A stretch of 64,000 bases of DNA from Gossypium raimondii (GCF_025698545.1 NC_068566.1:4633362-4697361); one strand, 5' to 3'. Positions 1 to 14,749 are shown, counted from the stretch's first letter. A program made the numbers and translations. The notes: generated by a model from the sequence alone, not told the origin.

Positions 1-227
1 GATAAGAGTTCAAACATACAAATGGCCAGATAAAATTGCATTCGACAACTTTGATAGCGTGAACCAAATTGTTTGTTAAACTGTTATGTTCCATTATACC
101 TAAGGTGGCAATAAATAAACCTTAAAATTTCTCAATAATAATCAAAGCTTCGATCTAGCAGTCAGTAAGTAAGACCTTCAAATTACTAAAGTATCTATAG
201 AACCTTGAAACTCTTTCATCTTTAGTC

Positions 228-3200
228 CTATTCACTAGCATTGGTATCCTGTATTTTCATTGCTTCGACATTGTGATCCTCCAGTGGGGTTCTATTTTCA
301 CCACTCAAATCTTGTTTCTTATCTAGCACGCCAAGGCTTTCGGGTTCCAAAGTTCCATTCTTTTCAGTCTCCATACGTGCTGAAAGCCTTTCCAGCAGTT
401 CCTGGCAGTCCATTGCTGTAACCATCACACTCAAACTCGACCGGCCTTTCCAGCAGCCAATGGCTATTGCCGATGCATCTGCTTGGATATGGTCTGATAA
501 TTTGTCACCTGCCAAGAAAAGGTTAGGAAGGGAATCATGGAAACCAATTGTTCTGGCAGGAATGGCAGATCAAATGAAGTTACTTACCTTCTCTCAAAAC
601 AATCACACAGCAGCCTAAAATCAGGTCTGCTGCCTTCTGACCGAAATCAGCATCAACAAAGTCAGCAAATTTGATTGATTTATATTGCAAAAGATGCTTG
701 AAATCTGCTGGGGAAGCATACAGTATTTGTTTGGTAATGTATGGGAGAATCACAGGCAACCCTTCTGATGATATCCTGAATGAGCATGGTGCCAAGGAAC
801 CTTCTCTAGATGATTGGCGCTCCTATTTTTAGAACAAAATCAAATAAAATGAGAAAATCCTCAGTGACTCAGAAGCAAACCAGGCTAAGCAAATTCTGAT
901 AAAATGAAAATTTCCTTGCGGAAAAATAAATAGGGCAATTAAAAGAAAAAAGAATATACTCACAAACATCTTCAGGCCAACGGAAGTTATCTTCAGTTGC
1001 TGTCCAACTCGAAAATTCAGGTCCAAAACATCCTTAACTGATTTTGAAACATAATAAATTCTCTTCACATGGTTAGCATCCTTGTTTCTTGTAACAAGGT
1101 GGCCAGTGAATGGGAAGGATTCATCAATACCATAAAATGCCTTAATGCTGTTTATTATAGTTTCATCTTGGAAGAAAAGAACAGGGTCGACGCCTTTCCA
1201 CTTGCCCTGAATCTGCAATTTCCTCTTCTCTCCTGTTTTTGCAGAATCGGTTTTCTTATCAGCTGCTTCAGAAGAATTGCTCTCTGGAGCACCTCCAGCT
1301 GGTTCATCATCAACTAAATCCGCTTCTAAAGCCACCTCAGAGATCTTTTCATCAACCTCTGAAGTCTCTTCTGAGATCTTTTCATCAGCAGCCTCCAAAG
1401 CCATCTCAGAGATATTTTCTTCAGCCTTTGAAGCTACTTCCAAGATCTTTTCATCTGCCCCATCCACAGAACTAACTTCTAATCCATTAATTTCCTCAGC
1501 AGCTTGGTCTGACAAATTTTCATGCAGTTCACTTCTAGTTGATAATTTTCCTTGTGAAGTAGCAGACTTGTCAGGAATTGCTGCAGCAATCATTATGAAA
1601 CCAATTTGTAAAAGCCCAATAAGGCAAGCTAAATGAAAGAGAAAAGCTAGGGAATCAAAATTGATAGTTTTAATTTACCTGGCAAATGAGAAACTTTCTG
1701 GAGGACAGCAATGAAAAAGGCTCCTGTGTTCTGATCATGAGGCACTATCCTCATGCAGAGTTGTAGTGAGAGATCAGAAACTTCTTCCTCCAAATCATCA
1801 ATCGAAGAAATGGTATCATCAGGCTGAACTACATCTTCAGCATTTACACTTTCACCATTCTCACTCTTCTGGTTGTTGTTAGTTAGATCCGCATAATTTT
1901 TGCCAGAAGGGAACATGCTAGGAACAATCCCATTTCTTTGCAACTTGCGAGCATCCTTGTATGATGGTAACCAGACTCCCTTATCACGTACCTGATGAAC
2001 ACATAAAACCTTATCACATGAAAAGAAGAAAATGGAATGTTGAAAAGTAAAATCTTCATGAAAAGTATCATATTATTGTTATTAGTTGGTAGTTACACTA
2101 TCTTATCGGGAGAGCATTTCAAACATAAATATCCAGACCCTCACTTAGGGAATAAATATGGCACATTTAGTCAACAGATGAGGCACCATATACTAACCTT
2201 CCATTTAGTTAGACCTGGTCGGCGAATTAATTGAGGCAGTTCATTTGAGACATCAACTAGTTCAACAGACCCTCCACATCTTCGTAAAATCTGAAGCAAA
2301 AAGGGGAGACAAAGAACTTGTTTAAACACAATTTAAAAAAACCAGCAAAATTGAATGATGAGGAAAGAGTAAGATCAAGAAACTGAGGAAAAAAATTCAT
2401 ATATATATGGATAGTAAAACATAACTTAAAAGTGTAGGAGTAACTACTAAGACCAGGGTTAAAAATTTAAAGTTCATCTAAAAAATACTTTAATTTAAAT
2501 ATAAAACCACAAAATACATGTTTAATAACGAACATCTTATCAGCTACCTGAACTCAAACTGAACAACCAATTCATGCTTTAGTGTACTGACCAGTTCGTA
2601 TCTGTTAATGTTTTACCATCACTGGCAAGACTCTATCAATAAGCTTCCATCAAAGATTCATCTTGGAGGATTGAATTACACTAATTACTTTAATCAGCTT
2701 TTCAAATTCACATGACAATTAGAAGTTGCGTTGTTTCATCTTTCCTAAAATTCATCTGGCTTTGACATGATTGGTTACCTTCACAAATTAGGATCCTTCT
2801 AGGGCCTTAAACTTTCATCTTAATGCAGCTCAACACATCATATTTTAATGGGTGTTATTCTTTTCCAAAGAGGAGATGATATTCTAAATCTCTGATGCAA
2901 TTAGCGTCCCTATATATTACATTATTGACCACGAAAATAAAGAGATAAACATACCATCTCTTTCTCTCTCCCCTCTCCCTCTCTTTTTTAAAAAGGTAAC
3001 TCCATTTTCTAAAAGACACAAAAGTAAAAACAACCAAAGAAGTTACTTCGGTTTAGTGATTTTGTCTCTTGGGCAGCATAAATTACCTCAGCAACCACAG
3101 CTTCATTTTCAACTGGATTCATGGAGCAGGTTGAGTAAACCATTCTTCCACCAACTTTCAACAAAGATAGACCTGCCATAGAGCAACAAATTAGAGACTG

Positions 3201-5838
3201 GAACGTCCACTAATTAAAAATTAAGGTCTTCTATAATTGATAACATCCACTAATAAAAGTCTAAGTTCTATAATTGATACCTCGCATGGCAATGTGAATC
3301 TGTAGGCAGTGAAGTCCATTGCCCATTCCTCCATTCCTGTATGAATGCACATAAATAAGATCTTATGAAATGTGATATTAGCAAGTGAAGGGGTGCGAAA
3401 GAAGAGAAGGCAGAGCAAGAAATGGCGAACCATTTACGCCAGATATCAGGAGCCTTGCGGAGAGTACCATCACCACTGCAGGGCACATCACATAATACAC
3501 GGTCAAAGAGAAGTTGAGGAATGCTCTGCTCCAAGTTATTTGTTGTGTCTGAACCATTTGAGATATTTTTGTGGGAACGGCAGCCAGGAAAGTGTTGACC
3601 TTCATGATTTGTAACTATCAGGTTAGCAGTGCACATTCTTTTTGTTTGGTGGATGAGAAGGTTACATCTTTGTACATCAAGATCATTTGCTAGAACCTAA
3701 AGCAAAATACAATGAAAAATTGTTATATATGTCTGTGCATATAACAATTAATTCAGCATATTAAATAAGGGGTAAGAGTTGTTATCCGAGCAGGCCAAGA
3801 GGCTACCCAAGCAATGCATGATTATATGGTGATGATGGGCAGACCAACTAAAACCCAAAGTTCAGAGAAAAAAAAAAGTAAACAAACCATGCCATCTGGT
3901 AAAAATCGTCCTTTAGCTGAGTGGTGTATAATTTCAAGCAACTGAAAAGTTTTTGAACCAGGTGCTGCGCACACTGCACAAGGGAACAGCAGAAAATAGT
4001 AAACTATATTTCCAACATAGATCAGATACAGTTTCTTAACTAAAATTGCACAAAATAAGGGGGTGACGTTTAGAAAGAAGATAAAAAACAATGAAAGTTG
4101 CTTACCATCAAGTACAAAATGATCGGGACGTACATCAAGGAATAGAGGAGGCACCTACATCATGAACAAGTGGAATATCAGTCAAAGAAAACAGTCAGAA
4201 ACTTGCCAAATGTATAACAGCAAAGTACTTGCAAGTGACATCCACCTACCATGCTGACAGCCTCCTGTCTACTGATGTTCCCTATTTCAGTTTCAAGTTT
4301 CAAAAACTCATGAAACCTGAAAGTTATTTAACCAAATCATGAATTGTCTAACGACCATACAATAATAATAATAACACATAACTTGAGAATGGAAACCATT
4401 TAAAATCATACTAGGCAGCTTGGACATAACATATATGCTTAGTATATGAAAAGCAACAAGACATTAACATGACAAAACCAGCACTTGTAAATCACATAAT
4501 TGATATAAAGTAAAATCTAGAAGACATTGAAATGTTGCAAATGCATCATATCAGTCTTCCTCTTTTGCTGAAATAGAAAAGATATAACCCAGATAAGATA
4601 AGCATTAACTTATCTATACAAGTAAAATTCAAGAACATGCAAATAACTCAACCCGACGAGTAAGGCAATATTGACACTGTGTAATCACATAGGATTGCCG
4701 AATACATGATCATGTAAAACGACTTACCTCTCAAGAGTTTGGTTTTTCCTTAGCTGCATGCGTGAAAAATTCGATTTAAAATCATACTAGGCAGCTTGGA
4801 CATAACATATATGCTTAGTATATGAAAAGCAACAAGACATTAACATGACAAAACCAGCACTTGTAAATCACATAATTGATATACAAGTAAAATCTAGAAG
4901 ACATTGAAATGTTGAAAATGCATCATATCAGTCTTCCTCTTTGCTGAAATAGAAAAGATATAACCCAGATAAGATAAGCATTAACTTATCTATACAAGTA
5001 AAATTCAAGAACATGCAAATAACTCAACCCGACGAGTAAGACAATATTGACACTGTGTAATCACTTAGGATTGCCGAATACATGATCATGTAAAACGACT
5101 TACCTCTCAAGAGTTTGGTTTTTCCTTAGCTGCATGCGTGAAAAATTCGATTGCCAAGCAAGGTTATCAGGGTACCAAGGCAAAGGTTTTATAGGCTCCA
5201 AGTCACCCCCTTCAATAGCCTGCAAAAAAAAAAAAAGAGCAAGCAACAAGGCCAAAAGACAGTTACTTACAATACCATTTAATTAAGATATCCGTAGCAC
5301 AAGGAAAATTCAGCAACGCACTTCAGCTTGAAGAGATTTCATAAAATCATTCTCTAACTGTGAACGAATATCCTCACAAAATTGGCTACTGCAAAAGATT
5401 AGTAAAGATATTACTAAGCAGAGAAATGATTGTTTCACAATCAATCCTCAAACCCCAAATCTTGAACAAGTAAAAAAAAGAAAAGAAAAACATACGTGGC
5501 ATTAATTCTGAAAGCAGCAGGTAATGGTTTTCTAAGCATTTCCATGAAAGCATCCCATTCCTCAGGAGAAACAATCCCTTGTTCCTGCCAGAAAAAGGAA
5601 TTACATAAAACACTTCCATCTTTCACATATAAATGAAATAAGAAAAAGAACATATAAAAATTACTCTGTAATATTCATCAAAGGAAGGGTTTTGAGTAGC
5701 AAAAGGCTGCCAAGCAGGGTTATTAGAGTTGGGGTTATTGGGGTCAGATGAAGACTCGGTTTTTGGTCGTTTCCAAACATTTTCTCTGCTTTGTTTAAAA
5801 TGTTTCCTTTGAGTACGAGACCCTCTTCGACCTCCCAT
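228..5838 (-). CDS. TRM4B: tRNA (cytosine-5) methyltransferase, TRM4/NSUN2 family
   Basis: SAM-dependent RNA m5C methyltransferase, known in plants to modify tRNAs and some mRNAs in the nucleus. I read 15 exons: 5838-5665, 5584-5496, 5388-5322, 5219-5104, 4316-4250, 4154-4106, 3973-3888, 3696-3431, 3336-3281, 3172-3087, 2290-2198, 1991-1679, 1580-964, 822-588, 508-228. All have GT/AG borders and together give 2595 nt, an 864-aa protein, slightly longer than the roughly 800 aa I recall for Arabidopsis TRM4B. The start [16 protein letters not shown] is the family N-terminus. The SAM-binding CAAPGSKT is in exon 7, the motif [11 protein letters not shown] in exon 8, and the catalytic-loop TCSMNP in exon 10. 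Exon 13 holds an acidic stretch of imperfect DEKISE-type repeats, probably disordered. An intron contains a tandem duplication that includes part of exon 4. Family assignment is firm; the A/B paralogue choice is inference. Confidence 0.93.
4398..5149. repeat. 376-bp tandem duplication in TRM4 intron 4
   Basis: Two nearly identical copies lie head to tail (4398-4773 and 4774-5149), differing by a few substitutions and 1-bp indels. Each copy contains intron sequence plus the 3' part of exon 4 with its GT donor. The gene therefore carries a second, partial exon 4 end (about 4723-4773) with an intact donor but no full exon in front of it. The normal exon 4 is 5104-5219. Confidence 0.93.
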
Positions 5839-7338
5839 TGTTTCTGCTTCTTCAGTTGTTCTGTACGATGGTGGCCGCCGCTGAGGTTTAGAGAGGGGGA
5901 GTTTGAGATTGAGAGTGGGATCTGTTTTAGTTTTTGTTCTCAGATATTTAGTTACAAAAGAACATGGGCTTGCTACTGTTTATTTTTACAACATGGCCCA
6001 TCTGGTATTCTTCAACTGCCAGAAACGGCTGAAAGGCAGTTTTTGAAGGATGTAGATATTGGTCCTGCCATGTCTGAAACCTAATCCAGTAATTGGCTGT
6101 TGTTGGATGGTTGACGACATTGAAGGTTAGCTAACAGGCTACCTTTGAAGTTCGCCCAGGCCCAATAGTTAGAGATTGGTCAAACAGGGAATTGAAGCTC
6201 CCCTGGTTTATTACTTTTTAGGATAATGCAATTTTGCCATAGAAGTATTTGTGCTTCTCTTTAGCTTAGCAAATATCACTTTGAGATGGATACAAGTTTA
6301 GTATTGATTTTGGAAAATGCTTTTAGTATTGTTGTTAAAAAATGTTTTTGAAAAATGAGATGTCTGCATTTAAATACAATTTAAATCATTAATATTACGA
6401 TATCTCAATAAAATATAAAAAATTATTGTAACTTATTATTATTTGATATGTGAAATATTACTTATTTGTAAAACTCAATAGGAATATATATAATTTATAT
6501 TTTTGAAATAAATTTTAATAGAAAAACATTTTTACAAATATTACATAAAATACATTAAATTATAAATAATAATTTAAAAAGTTTTTCCCAAATGTAGAAG
6601 CCCTTAAGTTTTATAGCTTCAAAACTACTTTTGGAAAATCAAAGTTCGAGTCAATCTTAAAATATCACATCATCAAGTTTTTATATTTTTACAAATTTTA
6701 AAGTCAAAATGAACCTAAAATATTGCCATATTCAAGGGACTAAAATTATATCTAACCCTACTTTTTTTCACCATTCTTAAAATACCCTGTGCTGCATTGG
6801 ATGAATCTGTGCAGGTATTTTTGCTTTCGAGAATTCCTTGTTTAAAAAGACAGTTACGAACTTGGTTTATCTTTCACTTCTTTAATCAAGCAAGGGTGTA
6901 CCGAATCAATCAAAGATCTGCATAGTTAACAATTTTATATCTAACCAAATTGATGGTTTAGAGGAAAGCTAGACAAGCTTTGTCTACTTGGTGGAGATGA
7001 AAATGTAACCCAAGGACTTGTAAACTGGAACCAAAAGCCTTTTCCACGTTCCCTCAGACTCTATATAAAGCTTTCCTTTGCTGTCTATATAAATGTGTCA
7101 TGATGTAATCTAATCAGTAAATTTAACCATTCATAAAGTAATTGAGTAGGTAAACATCCAAAACATAGTCATAACACATTCAAAACATATTGTTCATGTG
7201 ATACTGATACACTAAAAAAACAATACCCCAAAAAACCATCGGCGGACTCTAGAAAATTGAATAATCAAAATGACCTCGACAAATAAAAACAGTTTCAGAA
7301 TCAAACATTCAACTACTGACCAAAATGCCAAACCACAG
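5839..7338. other. Intergenic: TRM4 upstream region and eS6 3' flank
   Basis: No gene seen. On the TRM4 side there are Site II-like TGGGCY words (5965-5970, and in reverse 5995-6000 and 6159-6164), which are common upstream of plant translation-related genes. From about 6300 the sequence is AT-rich and low in complexity. The stretch next to 7338 is presumably eS6 3' UTR. Confidence 0.5.
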
Positions 7339-9182
<1,844 letters not shown>

Positions 9183-9250
9183 TTCTGTTTGATGGGTCTT
9201 CTGAGGAAGAAATGCCGCAGCTCTGCTCTTGCTAGCTTTAAGCCTTAAGG

Positions 9251-9433
9251 TTAGGGTTTCGCTTCTGTTAAAGGGTTTTTATTTGTGGATATTTATATAT
9301 ATAAAAGGGGAATGATTGGGTGCTGCTAGTGACCACCATAACTTTCATCTGAAACAATTTAGACTCATACATGTGGACATTTGATGGGTACTGAATTCCA
9401 ATTTGGGCTTTGGGTTAATTGGTTAAATGGGCT
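9251..9433 (-). promoter_or_regulatory. eS6 promoter: telo-box, TATA and Site II elements
   Basis: Read on the minus strand, a telo-box AAACCCTAA lies at 9259-9251, a TATA stretch (TTTTATATATATAAATA) at 9306-9290, and TGGGCT Site II words are seen in plus orientation at 9404-9409 and 9428-9433. Telo-box plus Site II is the known signature of plant ribosomal protein promoters. The transcription start is not determined. Confidence 0.7.
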
Positions 9434-9837
9434 TACTTGGACCCACTATAATCGCTTTACTCTAATTTTGTGGGGAAAACGTTGAAATTATGTGCAGGGA
9501 AAAAAACAAAACCAAAAATAAATAAGATTTGAAAATACTTAAATCAATAATTAAAATTAAAAAATTTGATGAAAATCATAAGCACAAATTTATTAAAAAA
9601 CTAAAATCAACCATTAACAATTTAGAAAAAAATAATAGTAAAAATCGAAATTTGAAAATCTATAACCTCCATGGGTGGTTTTATCAAATTCTATTTTTCA
9701 AATTTTTTCAATTAAAAATAAAATACTTTATAAAACAAAGGGCAGATTATATTCTATAAATATGTTGAAATAAAAGAAAATTCTAAATGGTTAATTGTGT
9801 AGTAGTTTTATTTGATTAGACCAAGTGTAACAACTTT

Positions 9838-10345
9838 ATAAATAAAATTAAAAATCTTATCACATGGGTATGTATGTGAAAATTATAGATTTAGAACATA
9901 AATGTGTATTTAAAATGACATACAGTAAATAATGAAACGCGTGGTTTGAAATTAATTAATTATAACAACACAAGAAATATGTACTATATTAAAATTAAAA
10001 ATTAGATTAAATTGTAAGTAAAACAAAATTTAAACTCATAAATACATCATATTAACAATCATAGTGTTGTCATTAATCATGAGTTAGTGCTGAGTTAACT
10101 TATAATAACAACTCGCTTAACAAAATTATTAATGCAAGAAATTTTATCACATGCATGTGCATATGAAAACCATGTATTTAAAACACAAATAAGTGTTTGA
10201 AAATAATATATAATAAATGATGAAACATATAATTTAAAATTAATTAATAATAACTCATAAAAAATATACATGATATTAAAATGAACAAAATTAGATTAAA
10301 TTGTGATTAAAATAAAATTTAAATACATAAATGCATTAAATTAAA
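9838..10345. repeat. Diverged direct repeat, about 220 bp x 2
   Basis: About 9838-10060 and 10125-10345 share the same order of words: a TTATCACATG start, then AATGATGAAAC-like, TTAAAATTAATTAAT-like and AAAATTAGATTAAATTGT, and finally AAATACAT-like ends. There are many substitutions, so the duplication is old. Edges are approximate. Confidence 0.65.
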
Positions 10346-10512
10346 AATATTAAATAAATAAATTATTTACTAGGAGATAAATCTCACGAAGAAGGAAGAC
10401 TTAAAAAGGAAAGTTCTTGACTGAGTTATTTTCAAAATTTGATTTCGATTATTCTTTAATTAATAAAATTATTTATTTAAATTCATTTATGAAATATGTC
10501 AATATTAATATT

Positions 10513-10540
10513 TAATATATATATATATATATATATATAC
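10513..10540. repeat. (AT)n microsatellite
   Basis: A run of about 13 AT dinucleotides. Confidence 0.9.
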
Positions 10541-10557
10541 TCTGTGTATATTAAAAT

Positions 10558-11035
10558 AAAATCGTATAAAAAATTAAATGAAGTTTTAGTTGAGTAGTAA
10601 ATATTCATTCAATTAGTATGAGTTTAAATTCTACCATACACATATTTTTATTGATTTTTATTAAAATAAAACACAAAAGTACCTCAAATAATATAACTTG
10701 TTTTAATTACATTTCTATAATTTTTCTAACCGAGTTGATGTCTGTTGACTCGTAACACCAACTAAATCATGGAGTTAAATCGAAATATAAATTAGTAAAT
10801 TGACACGTATCCTTAAAATATATATATTAGTAATAGAATTCTTAAGTAAGTAGGTGTCACGAGTCAACTAGACATCAACTCAATTAAAAATTATAAAATG
10901 ACTTTCCAAATTTAAAATAAGTTATATAATTCAAGGTAATTTAGTAGGATTTGAATCCATATCAATCACATTAAAAGAACTTTAAATTTATCACCAACCA
11001 AAACTTAATTTTAATTTATTTATACATTTTCTAAT
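10558..11035. repeat. Foldback / MITE-like inverted repeat
   Basis: The left arm (about 10558-10767) and right arm (about 10853-11035) are imperfect reverse complements. GAGTTGATGTCTGTTGACTCG on the left (middle of the arm) pairs with CGAGTCAACTAGACATCAACTC on the right. The outer ends AAGTTTTAGTTG and CAACCAAAACTT also pair. No ORF and no clear target duplication. Probably an old non-autonomous DNA element. Confidence 0.6.
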
Positions 11036-11197
11036 TTTAATTTTATTATATATGTTTTAATTGTATATATTACTAATAAGTGTATGTGTAATAGTAAGAC
11101 ACATTACACTTTTACAAAAAACACATAATTAAAGAAAAATAATTAAAAAAAGAAAAAAAATGAACAAACAAGTTGAAAATCGTATACACACTTCATT

Positions 11198-12847
11198 TTA
11201 TTTTTCCCCTTGATCTAAAGGTTGTTCCTTTTTGGGAATATTTTTTCTCCTTATAAGATCACCAAACCTTCTTAACAAAGCTTTCTTCTTTCTAGTGCTC
11301 CTATCACCTTCTTCATCAAAATGGCTTGTATCAATTCCCTCAAACTCCTCGCCATTCATTCCTTCATCATCCGTCAACACAGAAGATGACTTTTTCCTCT
11401 GATGGGTTCCACCATTTGGTGTTGAACCAGCGGCAGGAGCAGACTTTGGGGTTTCAGCCACATCAAAAATGGATCCTTTAAGTGGATCATCAGAGTAATC
11501 CGAACTCGAATCTTCATCACTTGCTCTCACTGGGAATGTCAAGCTCAAAGGGCCACGACTGCGTTTATGATAACGCTTTACTTTCTTACTATGATCCTTA
11601 TCTGCAGAACTAGTATTGACTGGTTTTTGTTTCGTGGCTTGTTCATGATGATCCTCAGTTTCCCAATTTGCTTCACAAAACAATAGTTTCAAATCCCTAA
11701 TGTTTTCAACTGCTGCTGCTTCATTGATCTTAAGACTTTCATTCTCTTGTGAAAGGATATTCAAAGCTTCTTCTTTTTTAGCAATGGTGTCTTTGAGTTG
11801 GGAATTCTCTTCCCTGGCAATACTAGCTGCTTCTTTAGCTACACTAGCTTCATTTATGGCTTGTTTCATTATATCCCGTAGTTTCTGATTCTCTTCCTTG
11901 GCTATTTTATACATGTTTTCAGATTCCTCGAGTGCTTCAAGCAATGCTTTGTTCTCTTCTTGAGCTGCATTCCTTTCATCTTCGGCTTTTCGAATACATT
12001 CAACGAATCCCTTCTCTTTTCCATTCCATCCTAAAAGGGTTTCTTCAGCTTCAAGTCTCAATCTCTCTGAAGTATTGTTGAATCTATCAGCTTCTTTCTT
12101 TGCTTCCATGTATTGTGCTTCAACGTTCTTCAGTTGCAGCTTCAAGTTTTCGACTTCCTCTTTCGATTTCTCGAGCTCTTGGATCGTTAAACAATGCTTC
12201 TCTTTTGTTTCGTTTCCTTCGGATTTCACTTCCTTCAATGCTAAGGCTAAATCATCCATGGCCTTTTGGTTGTTTTCTTCAGCTTCAATGGTGGATCTTA
12301 GTTGACTCTTTAACGACTTCACTTCTTCAGCTAATTTCTTTGCTTTCAATGACGAAGCTCGTTCATCTTCAAGAGCGCGAGCTGAGTTAGTTTTAGTCAA
12401 TTGAAGCTCAAATTCATGTCTCTCTAAATGATCATCCCCCACTGAACCCTGTGATGCAACCTCTGACGAACCTTCAGATTTATCCAGATTTTCCAACAAA
12501 AGCTTGATTTCTTGCTTGGATCTTTCTAAAGAAATCTGGGTTTGTTTATGTTCTTTTGATTGAGCAACGAACGAATCGTGCATCTTCTTCTCCGATTCTT
12601 TCCTTCTCTCAATCTCTTCCTCTAATTCCTGGATTCTCTTCTTCGCTTGATACAACAAATTCATGGCTTCGGACTCGAATAATCTTGATTTTACCAACTC
12701 TTGTTTTAGTTTACGAAACGACGCTTCTTTTTCAGCCTATTTCACTTCCAATTCTTTAGCTTTCCCAAGTTCAGTTTTCAAGGATTGGATGTACCTTTCC
12801 TTGTTCTTAAGTTCTGTATGAATGTCTGCAACTTTCCCAGACGCCAT
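11198..12847 (-). CDS. Coiled-coil protein, WEB-family-like (DUF827 type)
   Basis: No intron is seen. From the ATG at 12847 the frame reads MASGKVADIHTELKNK and on through a charged heptad region. It meets an in-frame TAG at about 12739-12737, then stays open to the stop at 11198. The first ATG after the TAG is at 12664 (MNLLYQAKKR), giving 488 aa. Residues of that product up to about 325 are almost continuous Glu/Lys-rich coiled coil (for example KAMDDLALALKEV). A Ser/Asp-rich linker follows, then a basic C-terminal box KKKALLRRFGDLIRRKN. In the WEB family, proteins of this type act in chloroplast movement with actin. The family call rests on the KAMDDLALALKEV motif and the C-terminal box, so it is moderate. 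An overlapping 49-codon ORF in another frame (12927-12778) precedes it. The gene may be N-terminally shortened or weakened, or the TAG may be an allele or a sequence error. Confidence 0.75.
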
Positions 12848-12927
12848 TGATGTATATACCTTTGATTGACATCTTCACTTAACTTCATCCCAATTTCATC
12901 TTCATACCCATTCATTGATTCCTCCAT

Positions 12928-14749
12928 TTCTGATCATTAAAGAAAACAAACATGAAAAGTTTCAGACATTGATGATCATTGAAAAAAAAACATACTAACA
13001 TGATAACATCGATATACCTTTGATTGGCATGAAAATGTTGATGTTGAAGTGTTTTTTTTTTTTTTATTTGTTGGGAGGAAGGGGTTGTTCTTTTTGAAAA
13101 AGCACCATTGGGGGGCAACGATTCTAAAAATAAACAAGATTTGGTGATTGAGATTAGACTGACTCCATTGTTTTCTAATAACAGATACAAGTGAAAACAA
13201 ACCAGTTTAAACAACGTTAAAATGTTTTAAAATTGGTTAAATTTAATCTATGATGAACAAGAAAAATCCTATTGGAGAAAAAAAGGGGACCAAAATCTAA
13301 AAGGATAAAATTGGTTAAATAAAATGTTCCAAATCTAGAGGGAAAGAAAATGGGTGGTTTCGTAAGAAAATCCGAAGTTGGTGGGGGGTAATCAGTTAAA
13401 ACCAATGCTAAGAATGTTGGAGTACTACCACACGTAAAATACCCTTCTCATAAGAGTGATCGAATCTTTGTCGCAACGATAAAGTTGTAACAACCAAACA
13501 AGGCGGTTCAAATGGTAGATGAAAAATGTTTAAATTAATGGTTTAGAAAATTGGTGGGTTTGGCCTTATTAGCCAGCCGGCTGAGATGGGTCTCCAAAGA
13601 TTGCTTTAGTGGTTTGGGAAAAGTACAGAATGAATGTTATATGGTGAGTTTGATAGAGTTTTCAAAGTGTTTTTGGTGATTAGTGGAGAGGGTATGTATA
13701 ACTTTTGAAGCGGGTCCTTTTAGATTGTTTTGTTTGGCTGACTCTTAAATTCTACTCTACTTTGAGAAAGTTGTGGATTTAGTTCTTATACTTTAATTTA
13801 ATTAAAGTTAATTCTTTTACTTTTTGAATTTTAAAAAACTTTTAAAACTTTAGTCTTGACAGCATCATTTATATCCGTTTGGTTAAATTCAATTACTAGT
13901 CTTGTACTATACATACTGAAAATTTGATCCACATTCTTCAATTGGATCATTTTAAGTCCTTATACTTTTCGAATTTTGAAAGTTTAGGCCTGATATAAAA
14001 TGACAACAGTTAATCCATTAACCGGGTTTTTAATAAGTATTATGTTAAAATAACAAGTTGACATGACACTATACATACGATAATATGTTTGGTGCATCAG
14101 GTTTTGGAAATAGTGTAACTTAACTTAGTGAAACTAAAAATATTGTATGGTAAGGACCAAAATTTTAATAATTGAAAAGTACAAGAAATAAGAATGACCA
14201 AATTAAAGTAGAAAGATTACATTTACAACTTTTGTAAAATATAAGGACTAATAATAAAATTGAACCTTGGCTAAAGAGAACAGATAATTGAGTCATGGTG
14301 TATGTATGAAACCCCGAAGTGTGTTTGATGTGATTTGAAGTGTTAACCACAAGCTGAACATGTTGCAAACAAATATTGCAAAAACACGTAGTTTGAGTAT
14401 GATGATCACGGGGCGTCTAGTGAGCCCCTTGACTACAAGTAGAGCGAGCTTCTCCTTCTTCGCTTCTCTTGGTCAAAGTAGTTGATTTGAACTAAGTGGT
14501 CACATGTAACACAATCTATTCCAATTGCTCCATTCTTTCGTCATTCATCTTTAACATGATTTACAATTAAAACTATAATCCCATTTTCTTTTCAACTTTC
14601 TACCATAGACAACAGATTGAAGGAATAGGAATTAAACAAAGCTATGACAAAGGATGTGAACAGATCCTTAATTTTTACTGATGTCCTTCAAGCAAATGCA
14701 GTGGATACCGGCTTTCATGTTCTCAGTTGCATGGAGGTATATCATTCAG
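12928..14749. other. Intergenic, no gene seen
   Basis: Upstream flank of the coiled-coil gene. A near-copy of the CAATCAAAGGTATAT word lying just upstream of its ATG recurs at 13009-13024, suggesting a small local duplication. From about 13775 to 14270 the sequence has the AGTCCTTATACTTT / AAGTACAAGAAATAAG-type wording of a decayed inverted-repeat element, too weak to bound. Confidence 0.4.

Larger units (their letters stand above)
9434..11197. other. AT-rich intergenic region with two diverged repeats
   Basis: No coding signal. It holds an old direct duplication and an inverted-repeat element, listed separately. The end next to 11197 is the 3' flank of the coiled-coil gene. Confidence 0.6.

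Noticed and set aside
12665-12697. Start of the coiled-coil protein at TTG 12697
   Set aside because: TTG starts are not expected in plant nuclear genes; ATG 12664 or 12847 are the real candidates.
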